DNA of 64,000 bases, from NCBI RefSeq assembly GCF_014650915.1, contig NZ_BMVW01000005.1:62001-126000 (forward strand), given 5' to 3'. Shown here in pieces: positions 1 through 8,829 of this stretch. The translations under genes were made by a program, and so were the position numbers. The DNA comes from Streptomyces poonensis (GTDB lineage: Bacteria > Actinomycetota > Actinomycetes > Streptomycetales > Streptomycetaceae). The notes under the pieces are model-generated. The model was not told where the DNA came from. It saw nothing but the letters and a program-made list of their open reading frames with translations, and searched no databases. The first letter of the stretch is position 1; each line of letters begins with the position of its first letter.

Positions 1-615
1 CAGATCGTGCTCGCCATGGGGTCACCGCTCGGGCTGTCGTCCAGTGTGACGCAGGGGATCGTGTCGGCCACCGGGCGCACGGTGACCGAGAGCAGCTCGG
101 GCGGGGGCACGGGGGCGACCATCCCGAACATGGTGCAGACGTCCGCGGCGATCAACCCCGGCAACAGCGGCGGTGCCCTCGTCGGCCTCGACGGCCGGGT
201 CATCGGCATTCCCACGCTCGCCGCGACCAATTCCGGGCTCGGCGAGGGCGCGGCGCCCGGGATCGGTTTCGCCATCCCCTCGTCCATGGTGCGGACGGTC
301 GCCGACCAGATCGTCAAGCACGGCCGGGTGACCGACTCGGGCCGGGCGGCGCTCGGCATCACCGGCCGTACGCTCGTCGGCGGCGACTACCGGCCCGTCG
401 GGGTGGCCGTCGTCTCGGTGGAAGGGGGCGGCGCGGCCGACAAGGCCGGTCTCAGGGCCGGAGACGTCATCACGGCGCTGGACGACACCGACATCACCAC
501 CTTCACATCCCTCTCCGAGGCCCTGGCCGGCAAGCGTCCGGGCGACCGGGCGGCCGTCTCCTATCTGCGGGACGACGACAAGAGGACGGCCGAGGTGACG
601 CTCGGGGAGCATTAG
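1..615 (+). CDS. Trypsin-like serine protease with PDZ domain (HtrA/DegP type), 3' part only
   Basis: The gene enters from the left edge, so the start and the catalytic His and Asp are outside the window. The visible 204 residues hold the end of the protease domain, with the nucleophile motif NPGNSGG and a following GIGFAIPS segment, then one PDZ domain (about the last 100 residues, containing [10 protein letters not shown]). This order is that of HtrA-like proteases, which degrade or check misfolded proteins outside the membrane. Whether a membrane anchor is present cannot be seen. The TAG stop is followed by a gene on the other strand. Confidence 0.9.
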   Translation, partial: QIVLAMGSPLGLSSSVTQGIVSATGRTVTESSSGGGTGATIPNMVQTSAAINPGNSGGALVGLDGRVIGIPTLAATNSGLGEGAAPGIGFAIPSSMVRTVADQIVKHGRVTDSGRAALGITGRTLVGGDYRPVGVAVVSVEGGGAADKAGLRAGDVITALDDTDITTFTSLSEALAGKRPGDRAAVSYLRDDDKRTAEVTLGEH

Positions 616-682
616 GCGCGATGCGGGCCCGCGCGGCCCGGGTCCGCCGCTCCACGAGCGGCGGACCGGGCAGCCCGTCGCC

Positions 683-895
683 CTACGCGTTCTCCGCGTG
701 CAGGCTCATCGGCCCGTAGATCTCCGTGGTGTCCTCGTACAGCCGGACCTGGTCCGCACCGCCTTCCAGCAGGGCCTTCCAGTGCTCGCCGATCCAGGAC
801 TCCGCGTCCCCCTGAGTGGTGAACTCCTCGGGCTGCACCGCGGGCTGGACCTCCGTCCCGTCGGCCTTCTCGAACCGCCACGTCCATGCCGCCAT
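683..895 (-). CDS. Small conserved protein of unknown function
   Basis: A 70-residue acidic protein beginning MAAWTWRFEKADG. The ATG at 895 was chosen because GGAGG lies six bases upstream; a longer frame from 943 lacks such a site. It is rich in Trp, Glu and Asp, with no membrane segment or signal peptide. I do not recognise a functional family. It lies alone between the protease and the cobalamin genes. Confidence 0.75.
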   Translation of the reverse strand: MAAWTWRFEKADGTEVQPAVQPEEFTTQGDAESWIGEHWKALLEGGADQVRLYEDTTEIYGPMSLHAENA

Positions 896-1020
896 GTGAG
901 CCTCCGTAAGTACCGGCCCGGCGCCGGAGGCGGTGCCGGGCAAGATCCGGTTCCTGTCCGAAGCCTAGTCGGACGCGCAAGACCTGCGAGGACTCGGCGG
1001 GACACGAGAAAATCAGCCGC

Positions 1021-2223
1021 GTGGAACTGACACTGCTCGGCACCGGCGCCCCCGCGGGACTTCCCCGCCCCGACTGTCCCTGCGCGGCCTGCGCGACCGC
1101 CCAGGGCACCGACGCCCGGGCGGCGACCGCGCTGCTGGTGGACGGGACGCTGCTGCTCGATCTGACGCCCGGTGCCGCCCTCGCCGCCGCCCGCTCCGGG
1201 CACACCCTGGCCGGCGTACGGCAGGTGCTGCTCTCGCATCCGCACGAGGGGCCCGCGGTCGAGGTCCCGGCGGGGCTGCCGCAGCCGGGGCGGGTGCCGG
1301 ACGGGCGGGAGCTGGCGCTGATGAGCGGGCACCGGGTGCGGGCGCTGGCGTTGGACGCGCCGGGGACGGGGTACGCCGTGACGGGACCGGACGGGCAGCG
1401 GCTGCTGTACCTGCCGCCGGGGGCCGCGCCGGCCGGACTGGAGGAGTGGCCGTCCGAGCCGTACGCGATGGTGCTGCTGGACGTGATCGGGCGGCCGGAC
1501 GCGCTGGCGCGGCTGCGGGCGGTGGGGGCGGCCGGCCCCACCACCGACGTCATCGCCGTGCACCTCGACCACGACGTGCCGCCGGGCGCCGAGCTGCGCC
1601 GCCGGCTGGCCGCGGCCGGGGCACGGGCCGTGCCGGACGGCACGACGCTGGACGTGGGCGCCTACGAGGACGTCCCCGACGTACCGCGGCGCACCCTCGT
1701 GCTGGGCGGGGCGCGCTCGGGCAAGTCGGTGGAGGCGGAGCGGCGGCTGGAGGCGTTCCCGGACGTGCTCTACGTGGCGACGGGCGGCACCCGGAACGGG
1801 GACGGCGAGTGGGCGGCCCGGGTCGCCGCGCACCGGGAGCGGCGGCCTGGCTCCTGGCGCACGGCCGAGACCTGCGACCTCGTACCGCTGTTGAAGGAGG
1901 ACGGGCCGCCGCTGCTGATCGACTGTCTGTCGCTGTGGCTGACCGACGCGATGGACTCCGTGGGCGCGTGGGACGACGCCGAGTGGGCCGACGGCGGCGA
2001 ACGCTCCCTGCGGGCGCGGGTGCGGGACCTCACCGAGGCCGTGCGGCAGACCCGCCGCACGGTGGTCACGGTGTCGAACGAGGTGGGGTCCGGGATCGTG
2101 CCCGCCACCGCCTCCGGGCGCCGCTACCGGGACGAACTCGGGCGCCTGAACGCGGCGTTCGCGGCCGAGTGCGAGCACGTGCTGCTGGTGGTGGCGGGCC
2201 AGGCGCTGCCGCTGCGCGGCTGA
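1021..2223 (+). CDS. cobU: Adenosylcobinamide kinase / adenosylcobinamide-phosphate guanylyltransferase with N-terminal metallo-beta-lactamase-like domain
   Basis: The C-terminal half (from about residue 223) is a CobU/CobP domain with the P-loop GGARSGKS at residues 229-236, then LLIDCLSLWLTD and TVSNEVGSGIVP. CobU phosphorylates adenosylcobinamide and then transfers GMP to it in cobalamin assembly. The N-terminal half (about residues 1-215) resembles PhnP-like metallo-beta-lactamase folds: it starts LLGTGAPAGLPRPDCPC, but the metal site is only SHPHEGP, without the full HxHxDH, so hydrolase activity is doubtful. Start is GTG. At 400 residues it is about twice the size of a lone CobU. cobT and cobS follow on the same strand after a reversed methyltransferase gene. 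Confidence 0.9.
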   Translation: MELTLLGTGAPAGLPRPDCPCAACATAQGTDARAATALLVDGTLLLDLTPGAALAAARSGHTLAGVRQVLLSHPHEGPAVEVPAGLPQPGRVPDGRELALMSGHRVRALALDAPGTGYAVTGPDGQRLLYLPPGAAPAGLEEWPSEPYAMVLLDVIGRPDALARLRAVGAAGPTTDVIAVHLDHDVPPGAELRRRLAAAGARAVPDGTTLDVGAYEDVPDVPRRTLVLGGARSGKSVEAERRLEAFPDVLYVATGGTRNGDGEWAARVAAHRERRPGSWRTAETCDLVPLLKEDGPPLLIDCLSLWLTDAMDSVGAWDDAEWADGGERSLRARVRDLTEAVRQTRRTVVTVSNEVGSGIVPATASGRRYRDELGRLNAAFAAECEHVLLVVAGQALPLRG

Positions 2224-2225
2224 CG

Positions 2226-3173
2226 TCACGCCGGCCGGCGGGCGAGGACCCGGTAGGCGTTGGAGAAGCGGGTGCGGCGCAGCAGCGGGGCGAGGGCGTG
2301 GTCCAGTGCCGTGGCGATGACCAGCAGCGGGACGCGGACCCAGGGCGGGGCAGGGTGCCGGCGGGCGAGAGCCAGGGAGAGGGCGCCGGTGAGGTCGTAC
2401 GGGACGTGGGGTCCGCCGCGGTCCACGGCGACGATCGCGCAGCCGGCGGCCGCCAGCTCGGCCAGCAGGTTGGGCAGCGGCAGCAGGTGCAGCCGGCGCG
2501 GCTGGTCGTACGCCGCCCACCAGCGGCCGAGCAGCGCGCCGAACAGGCAGCCGGGGTCCGTGAGCTCGATCAGCAGGTGGCCGCCGGGGCGCAGGACGGT
2601 CAGCGCGGCGCGGAGCTCCGCACGCGGGTCGGGGCAGTGGGCCAGGTGGTGGAACATGCTGACCACGTCGTAGCGGCCGCGCAGCCGTCCGGTGACGGCC
2701 GGGTCGGTGAGCGTGCCCCGGTGGGCCTCCTCGACGCGTCCGGCCTCGCGGGCCCGTTCGACGCGCGGAGTCGGGTCCAGCCCGTCGAAGCAGGTGTACG
2801 GGTGCACCTGCCTGGCCTCCTCCGGGAAGTGCCCGTGCCCGGTGCCGACGTCGAGCCAGCTCTCGGGCTCGGCGTCCGGCGGCACCGCGCGGGCGGCGGC
2901 GCGGAGGGCGGCGGGGCGGTGGCCGCCGTGCGGACGGCGGAGGTGGAGGGCCAGAACGTCGGCGGTGAGCCGGGGGTTCTGGAAGGCGTGCGAGCACTCC
3001 CGGCACTCGTCCACCTCGAAGACGCCCGGAGCGCGCCGTACCGGGTCGGACGTACGGACCCGGGTGCGCAGCCGGGTGGAGCCGCACCAGGGACAGTCGT
3101 CCCGGCGTGGCTCACGGAACTGGTCCGCGGACGGGTCGGGCCGGGTCGGGGCGGGTCGCGGGGCGGTGGGCAT
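2226..3173 (-). CDS. Class I SAM-dependent methyltransferase with N-terminal zinc ribbon
   Basis: The 315-residue protein starts with a Cys4 ribbon (CPWCGS then CRECSH at about residues 27-60). A Rossmann methyltransferase fold follows, with the SAM-binding motif LDVGTGHGHFPEEA and the later YDVVSMFHHLAHCPDP and LRPGGHLLIE strands. This matches the C-methyltransferase or SAM-methyltransferase type often found with a small zinc domain. The ATG at 3173 has GGGAG upstream. It is convergent with cobU, the stops being two bases apart, and it separates cobU from cobT. The substrate is unknown; a role in cobalamin synthesis is not supported by sequence. Confidence 0.85.
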   Translation of the reverse strand: MPTAPRPAPTRPDPSADQFREPRRDDCPWCGSTRLRTRVRTSDPVRRAPGVFEVDECRECSHAFQNPRLTADVLALHLRRPHGGHRPAALRAAARAVPPDAEPESWLDVGTGHGHFPEEARQVHPYTCFDGLDPTPRVERAREAGRVEEAHRGTLTDPAVTGRLRGRYDVVSMFHHLAHCPDPRAELRAALTVLRPGGHLLIELTDPGCLFGALLGRWWAAYDQPRRLHLLPLPNLLAELAAAGCAIVAVDRGGPHVPYDLTGALSLALARRHPAPPWVRVPLLVIATALDHALAPLLRRTRFSNAYRVLARRPA

Positions 3174-3317
3174 GGGCGACTCCCTGCGGGGCAATGGCGA
3201 GCAAAACGGAACGTATGGGATGGCGATCATGGGTGCAACGACGTCCCGCAGCCGTGCCGCCGAAGTGACGCCGGTGTGACGCCGCCGCGTTCGACCGCGG
3301 CCGGTACTGTTCGGCGA

Positions 3318-4445
3318 ATGAGCTCGCTGAATCTCGACGACTTCACCGATCTGATCGAGCGCCCCGACGGCGGGGTGCGCCGCGACGCCGAGGCGCGGCG
3401 GGAGCGGCAGACCGTGCCGCCCGGAGCGCTGGGGCGCCTCGACGACCTGGGCGAGTGGCTGGCGGCGGCGCAGTCCGCCGTACCGGTGCGGCCGATCACC
3501 CGTCCCCGGGTGGTGCTGTTCGCGGGTGATCACGGGATCGCCGCGCGGGACGTGTCCGCGCGGCCCGCGGGCACGGCGGTCCGGCTGGTGCGGGCGGTGC
3601 TCGACGGGACCAGCCCCGTGGCGGTGCTGGCGCGGCGGCTCGACGTGCCGGTGCGTGTGGTGGACATGGCGCTGGACTGCGACCCCGGGGAGCTGCCCGC
3701 GGACGTCGTGCGCCACCGGGTGCGCCGGGGTTCCGGGCGGATCGACGTCGAGGACGGGCTGACCGCCGAGGAGGCGGAGGCGGCGTTCCGGGCGGGAGTC
3801 GCGGTCGCGGACGAGGAAGCCGACTCCGGTACGGACCTGGTGGTGCTCGGCGATGTGAGCGTGGGCGGCACCACGGCGGCGGCCGTGCTGGTCGCCGCCC
3901 TGTGCGGCACCGACGCCTCCGTGGTCACCGGGCGGGGCGGGCGGCCCATCGACGACCTGGCGTGGATGCGCAAGTGCGCGGCCGTACGGGACGCCCTGCG
4001 GCGGGCCCGCCCGGTCCTCGGGGACCAGCTCCAGCTGCTGGCGACGGTGGGCGGGGCCGATCTCGCCGCGGCGACGGGCTTCCTGCTCCAGTGCGCGGTG
4101 CGCAAGACACCGGTGGTCCTCGACGGCGTGGTGTCGGCCGCGTGCGCGCTCGTCGCCCAGCGGATCGCCTTCCGGGCCCCGGACTGGTGGCTGGCCGGCC
4201 AGCGCAGCGGTGAGCCGGCCCAGGCCAAGGCCCTGGACCGGATGGCGATCGAGCCCCTGCTCGACCACGGCGTGAGCGTCGGCGAGGGCACGGGCGCGCT
4301 GCTGGCCCTGTCCCTCGTCCAGGCGGCGGCCGCCCTGGCGGCGGAACTCCCCGAACGGGAGGCCGAGGGCGGCGGGGACGGCGAGGACGGCGAGGACGCG
4401 GAGAAGCCCGGCGACGAGGCGCACGCGGACGCGGGCGGGAGCTGA
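3318..4445 (+). CDS. cobT: Nicotinate-nucleotide--dimethylbenzimidazole phosphoribosyltransferase
   Basis: CobT makes alpha-ribazole phosphate, the lower-ligand nucleotide of cobalamin, from dimethylbenzimidazole and nicotinate mononucleotide. Family marks are the N-terminal PPGALGRLDDLGEWLA, the VLFAGDHGIAA strand, the LGDVSVGGTTAAA loop and the GEGTGALLAL motif, whose Glu (about residue 323) corresponds to the known catalytic Glu. The 375-residue length includes an acidic C-terminal tail of about 30 residues (Gly/Glu/Asp rich) that is not part of the usual enzyme. The ATG at 3318 fits the family N-terminus. cobS lies about 90 bases downstream, probably in one transcription unit. Confidence 0.93.
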   Translation: MSSLNLDDFTDLIERPDGGVRRDAEARRERQTVPPGALGRLDDLGEWLAAAQSAVPVRPITRPRVVLFAGDHGIAARDVSARPAGTAVRLVRAVLDGTSPVAVLARRLDVPVRVVDMALDCDPGELPADVVRHRVRRGSGRIDVEDGLTAEEAEAAFRAGVAVADEEADSGTDLVVLGDVSVGGTTAAAVLVAALCGTDASVVTGRGGRPIDDLAWMRKCAAVRDALRRARPVLGDQLQLLATVGGADLAAATGFLLQCAVRKTPVVLDGVVSAACALVAQRIAFRAPDWWLAGQRSGEPAQAKALDRMAIEPLLDHGVSVGEGTGALLALSLVQAAAALAAELPEREAEGGGDGEDGEDAEKPGDEAHADAGGS

Positions 4446-4538
4446 CACCCGGGCACCGAGGGATAGCCGGGCGCGAGGGTGCCCGGTGCGGGCACGGCCG
4501 CCGGAGCCGTCCCCGCGATCGCCGGGTAACCTGCGCCG

Positions 4539-5324
4539 GTGCGCACCACCCCCCTCCTCGACGGACTCCGCTTCGCCTTCGGCACCCTCACCGTGCTGCC
4601 CGTTCCGCTGACCCGCTGGGACCGCGGGGCCGCGCGGGCGGGGATGCTGTGCGCGCCGGTGGCCGGGGTGGTCGTCGGGCTCGGGGCCGCCGGGCTCGGC
4701 GCGGTGCTGCTCCTCCTCGGCGCCGGTCCCCTGCTCGCCGCCGTGGCGGCCGTCGCCGTGCCCGCCGTCCTCACCCGCGGCCTCCACCTCGACGGTCTCG
4801 CCGACACGGCCGACGGCCTCGGCAGCAACAAGCCCGCCGACGACGCGCTGCGCATCATGAAGCGGTCCGACATCGGCCCCTTCGGCGTGATCACCCTGGT
4901 GCTCGTGCTGCTCGCGCAGGTCGCCGCCCTCGCGCAGGCGTACGGCACCTCGTGGGCCCACGGCGCCCTCGCGGCCGTCCTCTCGGCGGCCGCGGCCCGG
5001 CTCGCCCTCACCCTGGCCGCGCGCGCGGGGGTGCCCCCGGCACGGCCCGAGGGGCTCGGCGCGGCGGTCGCGGGCACGGTTCCCGTAGGGGGCGCGCTGC
5101 TGGTCGCGGGCGCGGTCGCCGTGGCGGCGGCGGTCGCGGGCGGCGCCCTCTCCGGGACGTACGGTGCGGTGCGGGCGGTCTGCGCGGTCGTACTCGCCTG
5201 CGCCGCGGCCGAGTTGCTGCTGCGGCACTGCACACGCCGCCTCGGCGGAGTGACGGGTGACGTGTTCGGCGCGCTGGCGGAGACCGCTGCGACGGCTGCG
5301 CTCCTCGTGCTGGCGCCGGGCTGA
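4539..5324 (+). CDS. cobS: Adenosylcobinamide-GDP ribazoletransferase (cobalamin synthase)
   Basis: CobS joins adenosylcobinamide-GDP to alpha-ribazole in the last stage of cobalamin assembly, in the membrane. The 261-residue sequence is strongly hydrophobic with several Ala/Val/Leu-rich membrane segments. It carries the signature HLDGLADTADGLG near residues 84-95, whose Asp residues bind Mg2+ in this family, followed by RIMKRSDIGPFG. GTG is the start. The gene follows cobT on the same strand and completes the nucleotide-loop set cobU-cobT-cobS. Confidence 0.93.
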   Translation: MRTTPLLDGLRFAFGTLTVLPVPLTRWDRGAARAGMLCAPVAGVVVGLGAAGLGAVLLLLGAGPLLAAVAAVAVPAVLTRGLHLDGLADTADGLGSNKPADDALRIMKRSDIGPFGVITLVLVLLAQVAALAQAYGTSWAHGALAAVLSAAAARLALTLAARAGVPPARPEGLGAAVAGTVPVGGALLVAGAVAVAAAVAGGALSGTYGAVRAVCAVVLACAAAELLLRHCTRRLGGVTGDVFGALAETAATAALLVLAPG

Positions 5325-5562
5325 CGGAGCCCCCCGTCAGACAGCCGTTCGGCACGAACGCGCAGGCGAACGGGCCCGATCCGGCACGCAGGGCCTAGGC
5401 TCGTCCTTGGCACCCCAGGACCGGCAGAAGCCCTTGCGCAGTACCGATTCCCCCGGCCCGGCCGGGACTGCCGCACTTGGCGGATCTAGGGTCTCCCCCA
5501 GGGCCGGTCGACCCCATCCGTTCGGCCACCAGCAACTCAATCGGAAGCGAGATTTCACCACC

Positions 5563-7113
5563 GTGACTGCTCTCACTCTCAGCACCGCCGCCGCGTCCGG
5601 CCTCCGGGCCGACGCGATCGTCGTCGGTGTCGCGAAGGGCTCTGCATCCGGGTCCGGGGACCTGGTCGTCGCACCGGGCGCCGAGGCCGTGGACCAGGCG
5701 TACGACGGCAAGCTGGCCGATGTCCTCAAGACCCTCGGCGCCTCGGGCGCCGAGGGTGAGGTGACGAAGCTGCCCGCGCCGTCCGGCTTCAAGGCGCCGC
5801 TCGTGGTGGCGGTGGGCCTGGGGGCGGAGCCCGAGAAGGACGCCTCCTACGAGCCCGAGGCGCTGCGCCGGGCGGCCGGTGCCGCGGCCCGGGCGCTGAC
5901 CGGCTCCAAGAAGGCCGCGTTCGCGCTGCCGGTCGGGGACGCGGGCGACCTCGGCGCGATCGGCGAGGGCGCGCTGCTCGGCGCGTACGTCTGGGACGCG
6001 TACAAGGACAAGGGCGACGCCAAGGCCAAGAACGGCAAGGCGAAGAACGGCAAGGGGCCGCTCGCCGAGGCGACGCTGCTCGGCGCCAAGCCGCGCGACC
6101 GCGCCCACAAGGCCGCCCTCGAGCGGGCCGTCACCGTGTCCGAGGAGCTGAACCGGGCCCGCGACCTGATCAACACCCCGCCGAACGACCTCAACCCCGA
6201 GGCGTTCGCCGCGATCGCGCAGGCCGCGGCCAAGGAGCACGGCATCAAGGTGCAGGTGCTCGACGAGAAGGCCCTCGCCAAGGGCGGCTACGGCGGCATC
6301 CTCGGCGTCGGCGCCGGCTCGTCGTCCGCGCCGCGCCTGGTGAAGCTGTCGTACACCTCCTCCAAGGCGAAGAAGCACCTGGCCTTCGTCGGCAAGGGCA
6401 TCACGTACGACTCGGGCGGCATCTCGCTCAAGCCCGCCGGGCACAACGAGACGATGAAGTGCGACATGAGCGGTGCCGCCGCCGTGTTCGCCGCGGTCGT
6501 GGCCGCCGCGCGCCTCGGCCTGGAGGTCAACGTCACGGGTTACCTGGCGCTCGCCGAGAACATGCCGTCCGGCTCGGCCACCCGCCCCGGCGACGTGCTG
6601 CGCATGTACAGCGGCAAGACCGTCGAGGTCCTCAACACCGACGCCGAGGGCCGGCTGGTGCTGGCCGACGCGCTCACGAAGGCCTCCGAGGAGAAGCCGG
6701 ACGCCATCGTGGACGTGGCCACGCTGACCGGCGCGATGATGCTGGCGCTCGGCAGCCGCACCTTCGGGATCATGGCGAACGACGACGCGTTCCGCACCGC
6801 CGTCCACGAGGCCGCCGAGGAGGTCGGCGAGGCCGCCTGGCCGATGCCGCTGCCGGAGCACCTGCGCAAGGGCATGGAGTCCGCGACCGCCGACATCGCC
6901 AACATGGGCGAGCGGATGGGCGGCGGCCTGGTCGCCGGCCTGTTCCTGCGCGAGTTCGTCGGCGAGGGCATCACCTGGGCCCACCTCGACATCGCGGGCC
7001 CGGCCTTCAACGAGTCCGGCCCGTTCGGCTACACGCCGAAGGGCGGCACGGGCTCGGCGGTGCGCACCCTGGTGCGGCTGGCGGAGCTCACGGCGGCGGG
7101 CGACCTGGGCTGA
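5563..7113 (+). CDS. pepA: Leucyl aminopeptidase (M17 family)
   Basis: A cytosolic zinc- or manganese-dependent exopeptidase that removes N-terminal residues from peptides. The catalytic C-terminal domain shows VGKGITYDSGG with metal-ligand Lys278 and Asp283, and the family signature NTDAEGRL at residues 358-365. The N-terminal macrodomain-like part contains a short Lys/Gly/Asn-rich insert (about residues 147-165). The GTG at 5563 gives 516 residues, normal for M17. A GGAAG lies rather far upstream (about 18 bases), so the ribosome site is weak. A strong hairpin follows the stop. Confidence 0.93.
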   Translation: MTALTLSTAAASGLRADAIVVGVAKGSASGSGDLVVAPGAEAVDQAYDGKLADVLKTLGASGAEGEVTKLPAPSGFKAPLVVAVGLGAEPEKDASYEPEALRRAAGAAARALTGSKKAAFALPVGDAGDLGAIGEGALLGAYVWDAYKDKGDAKAKNGKAKNGKGPLAEATLLGAKPRDRAHKAALERAVTVSEELNRARDLINTPPNDLNPEAFAAIAQAAAKEHGIKVQVLDEKALAKGGYGGILGVGAGSSSAPRLVKLSYTSSKAKKHLAFVGKGITYDSGGISLKPAGHNETMKCDMSGAAAVFAAVVAAARLGLEVNVTGYLALAENMPSGSATRPGDVLRMYSGKTVEVLNTDAEGRLVLADALTKASEEKPDAIVDVATLTGAMMLALGSRTFGIMANDDAFRTAVHEAAEEVGEAAWPMPLPEHLRKGMESATADIANMGERMGGGLVAGLFLREFVGEGITWAHLDIAGPAFNESGPFGYTPKGGTGSAVRTLVRLAELTAAGDLG

Positions 7114-7134
7114 GGTCCGTTCCGTTTGTGTCAC

Positions 7135-7165
7135 ACGGCCCCGGGCGCCCGCCGCCCGGGGCCGT
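7135..7165 (+). terminator. Rho-independent-type hairpin after pepA
   Basis: A 13-base arm at 7135-7147 pairs perfectly with 7153-7165 around a five-base loop, followed by TTTCG. It lies 21 bases past the pepA stop. Confidence 0.75.
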
Positions 7166-7359
7166 TTCGTCCCGCTTCGGCGGGCGCGTGGGGCGTCTCA
7201 CACCCGGGCCCCACGTCTCGTACGCCTCCGACAAGTGCAAAGATGGGGCACGGCAGGACAGGGCCCCACCCCAGGGCCGAAGCAAAAAAGCGGCCGGACA
7301 CCAGCCGCCGCCCGGTCACTGGAGACCGGCGTATGGCGCACATGCATGGAGGACGTGAC

Positions 7360-8748
7360 GTGGCGAACGACGCCAGCACCGTTTTCGACCTAGTGATCCT
7401 CGGCGGTGGCAGCGGTGGTTACGCCGCGGCCCTGCGCGGGGCGCAGCTGGGCCTGGACGTCGCCCTGATCGAGAAGGACAAGGTCGGCGGCACCTGCCTG
7501 CACAAGGGATGCATCCCCACCAAGGCCCTGCTGCACGCGGGCGAGATCGCCGACCAGGCCCGCGAGAGCGAGCAGTTCGGTGTGAAGGCCACCTTCGAGG
7601 GCATCGACGTCCCGGCCGTCCAGAAGTACAAGGACGACGTGATCTCCGGCCTGTACAAGGGCCTGCAGGGTCTGATCGCCTCCCGCAAGGTGACCTACAT
7701 CGAGGGTGAGGGCCGGCTGTCCTCCCCCACCTCCGTCGACGTGAACGGCCAGCGCATCCAGGGCCGCCACATCCTCCTCGCCACCGGCTCCGTGCCGAAG
7801 TCGCTGCCGGGCCTGGAGATCGACGGCAACCGCATCATCTCCTCGGACCACGCCCTCGTCCTGGACCGTGTGCCGGAGTCCGCGATCATCCTCGGCGGCG
7901 GTGTCATCGGCGTCGAGTTCGCCTCCGCGTGGAAGTCCTTCGGCTCCGACGTCACGATCATCGAGGGCATGAAGCACCTCGTCCCGGTCGAGGACGAGAA
8001 CTCCTCCAAGCTTCTTGAGCGCGCCTTCCGCAAGCGCGGCATCAAGTTCAACCTCGGCACCTTCTTCCAGAAGGCCGAGTACACCCAGAACGGCGTCAAG
8101 GTCACCCTCGCCGACGGCAAGGAGTTCGAGGCCGAGGTCCTGCTCGTCGCCGTCGGCCGCGGCCCGGTCTCCCAGGGCCTCGGCTACGAGGAGGCCGGGG
8201 TCGCCATGGACCGCGGTTACGTCCTGGTCGACGAGTACATGCGCACCAACGTCCCGACGATCTCCGCGGTCGGCGACCTGGTCCCGACGCTGCAGCTCGC
8301 GCACGTCGGCTTCGCCGAGGGCATCCTCGTCGCGGAGCGGCTGGCCGGCCTGAACGCCGTGCCGGTCGACTACGACGGCGTGCCGCGCGTGACCTACTGC
8401 CACCCGGAGGTCGCCTCCGTCGGCATCACCGAGGCCAAGGCCAAGGAGATCTACGGTGCGGACAAGGTCGTCGCCCTGAAGTACAACCTGGCGGGCAACG
8501 GCAAGAGCAAGATCCTGAAGACCGCGGGCGAGATCAAGCTCGTCCAGGTCAAGGACGGTGCCGTGGTCGGCGTCCACATGGTCGGCGACCGTATGGGCGA
8601 GCAGGTCGGCGAGGCCCAGCTGATCTACAACTGGGAGGCGCTCCCCGCCGAGGTCGCCCAGCTGATCCACGCCCACCCGACGCAGAACGAGGCGCTCGGC
8701 GAGGCCCACCTGGCCCTGGCCGGCAAGCCGCTGCACGCGCACGACTGA
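7360..8748 (+). CDS. lpdA: Dihydrolipoyl dehydrogenase (E3)
   Basis: The FAD enzyme reoxidises the dihydrolipoyl groups of 2-oxoacid dehydrogenase complexes and passes electrons to NAD+. The FAD motif LGGGSGGYAAAL is near the N-terminus, the redox disulfide is Cys46 and Cys51 in GGTCLHKGCIPT, the NAD motif is LGGGVIGVEFA, and the C-terminal catalytic HAHPTQNE is present. At 462 residues it is full length. The GTG at 7360 was chosen for the GGAGG site seven bases upstream; two ATG codons lie further upstream in frame. The E2 gene follows 81 bases downstream, so E3 and E2 probably form one operon. Confidence 0.95.
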   Translation: MANDASTVFDLVILGGGSGGYAAALRGAQLGLDVALIEKDKVGGTCLHKGCIPTKALLHAGEIADQARESEQFGVKATFEGIDVPAVQKYKDDVISGLYKGLQGLIASRKVTYIEGEGRLSSPTSVDVNGQRIQGRHILLATGSVPKSLPGLEIDGNRIISSDHALVLDRVPESAIILGGGVIGVEFASAWKSFGSDVTIIEGMKHLVPVEDENSSKLLERAFRKRGIKFNLGTFFQKAEYTQNGVKVTLADGKEFEAEVLLVAVGRGPVSQGLGYEEAGVAMDRGYVLVDEYMRTNVPTISAVGDLVPTLQLAHVGFAEGILVAERLAGLNAVPVDYDGVPRVTYCHPEVASVGITEAKAKEIYGADKVVALKYNLAGNGKSKILKTAGEIKLVQVKDGAVVGVHMVGDRMGEQVGEAQLIYNWEALPAEVAQLIHAHPTQNEALGEAHLALAGKPLHAHD

Positions 8749-8829
8749 CCCTCGGTCGACGGTCGCGACGAGTTCGCGACGCCCCGCGACGACACAGACT
8801 TCCGCAATTCGTTAGGAGCAACAGAAACC

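Noticed and set aside
944..1020. A cobalamin riboswitch before cobU
   Set aside because: The 77-base gap is too short and contains no B12-box-like sequence.
2226..5228. A 1000-codon minus-strand frame covering cobT and cobS
   Set aside because: Only its last 315 codons are the methyltransferase. The rest is the antisense of cobT and cobS, which have full family motifs.
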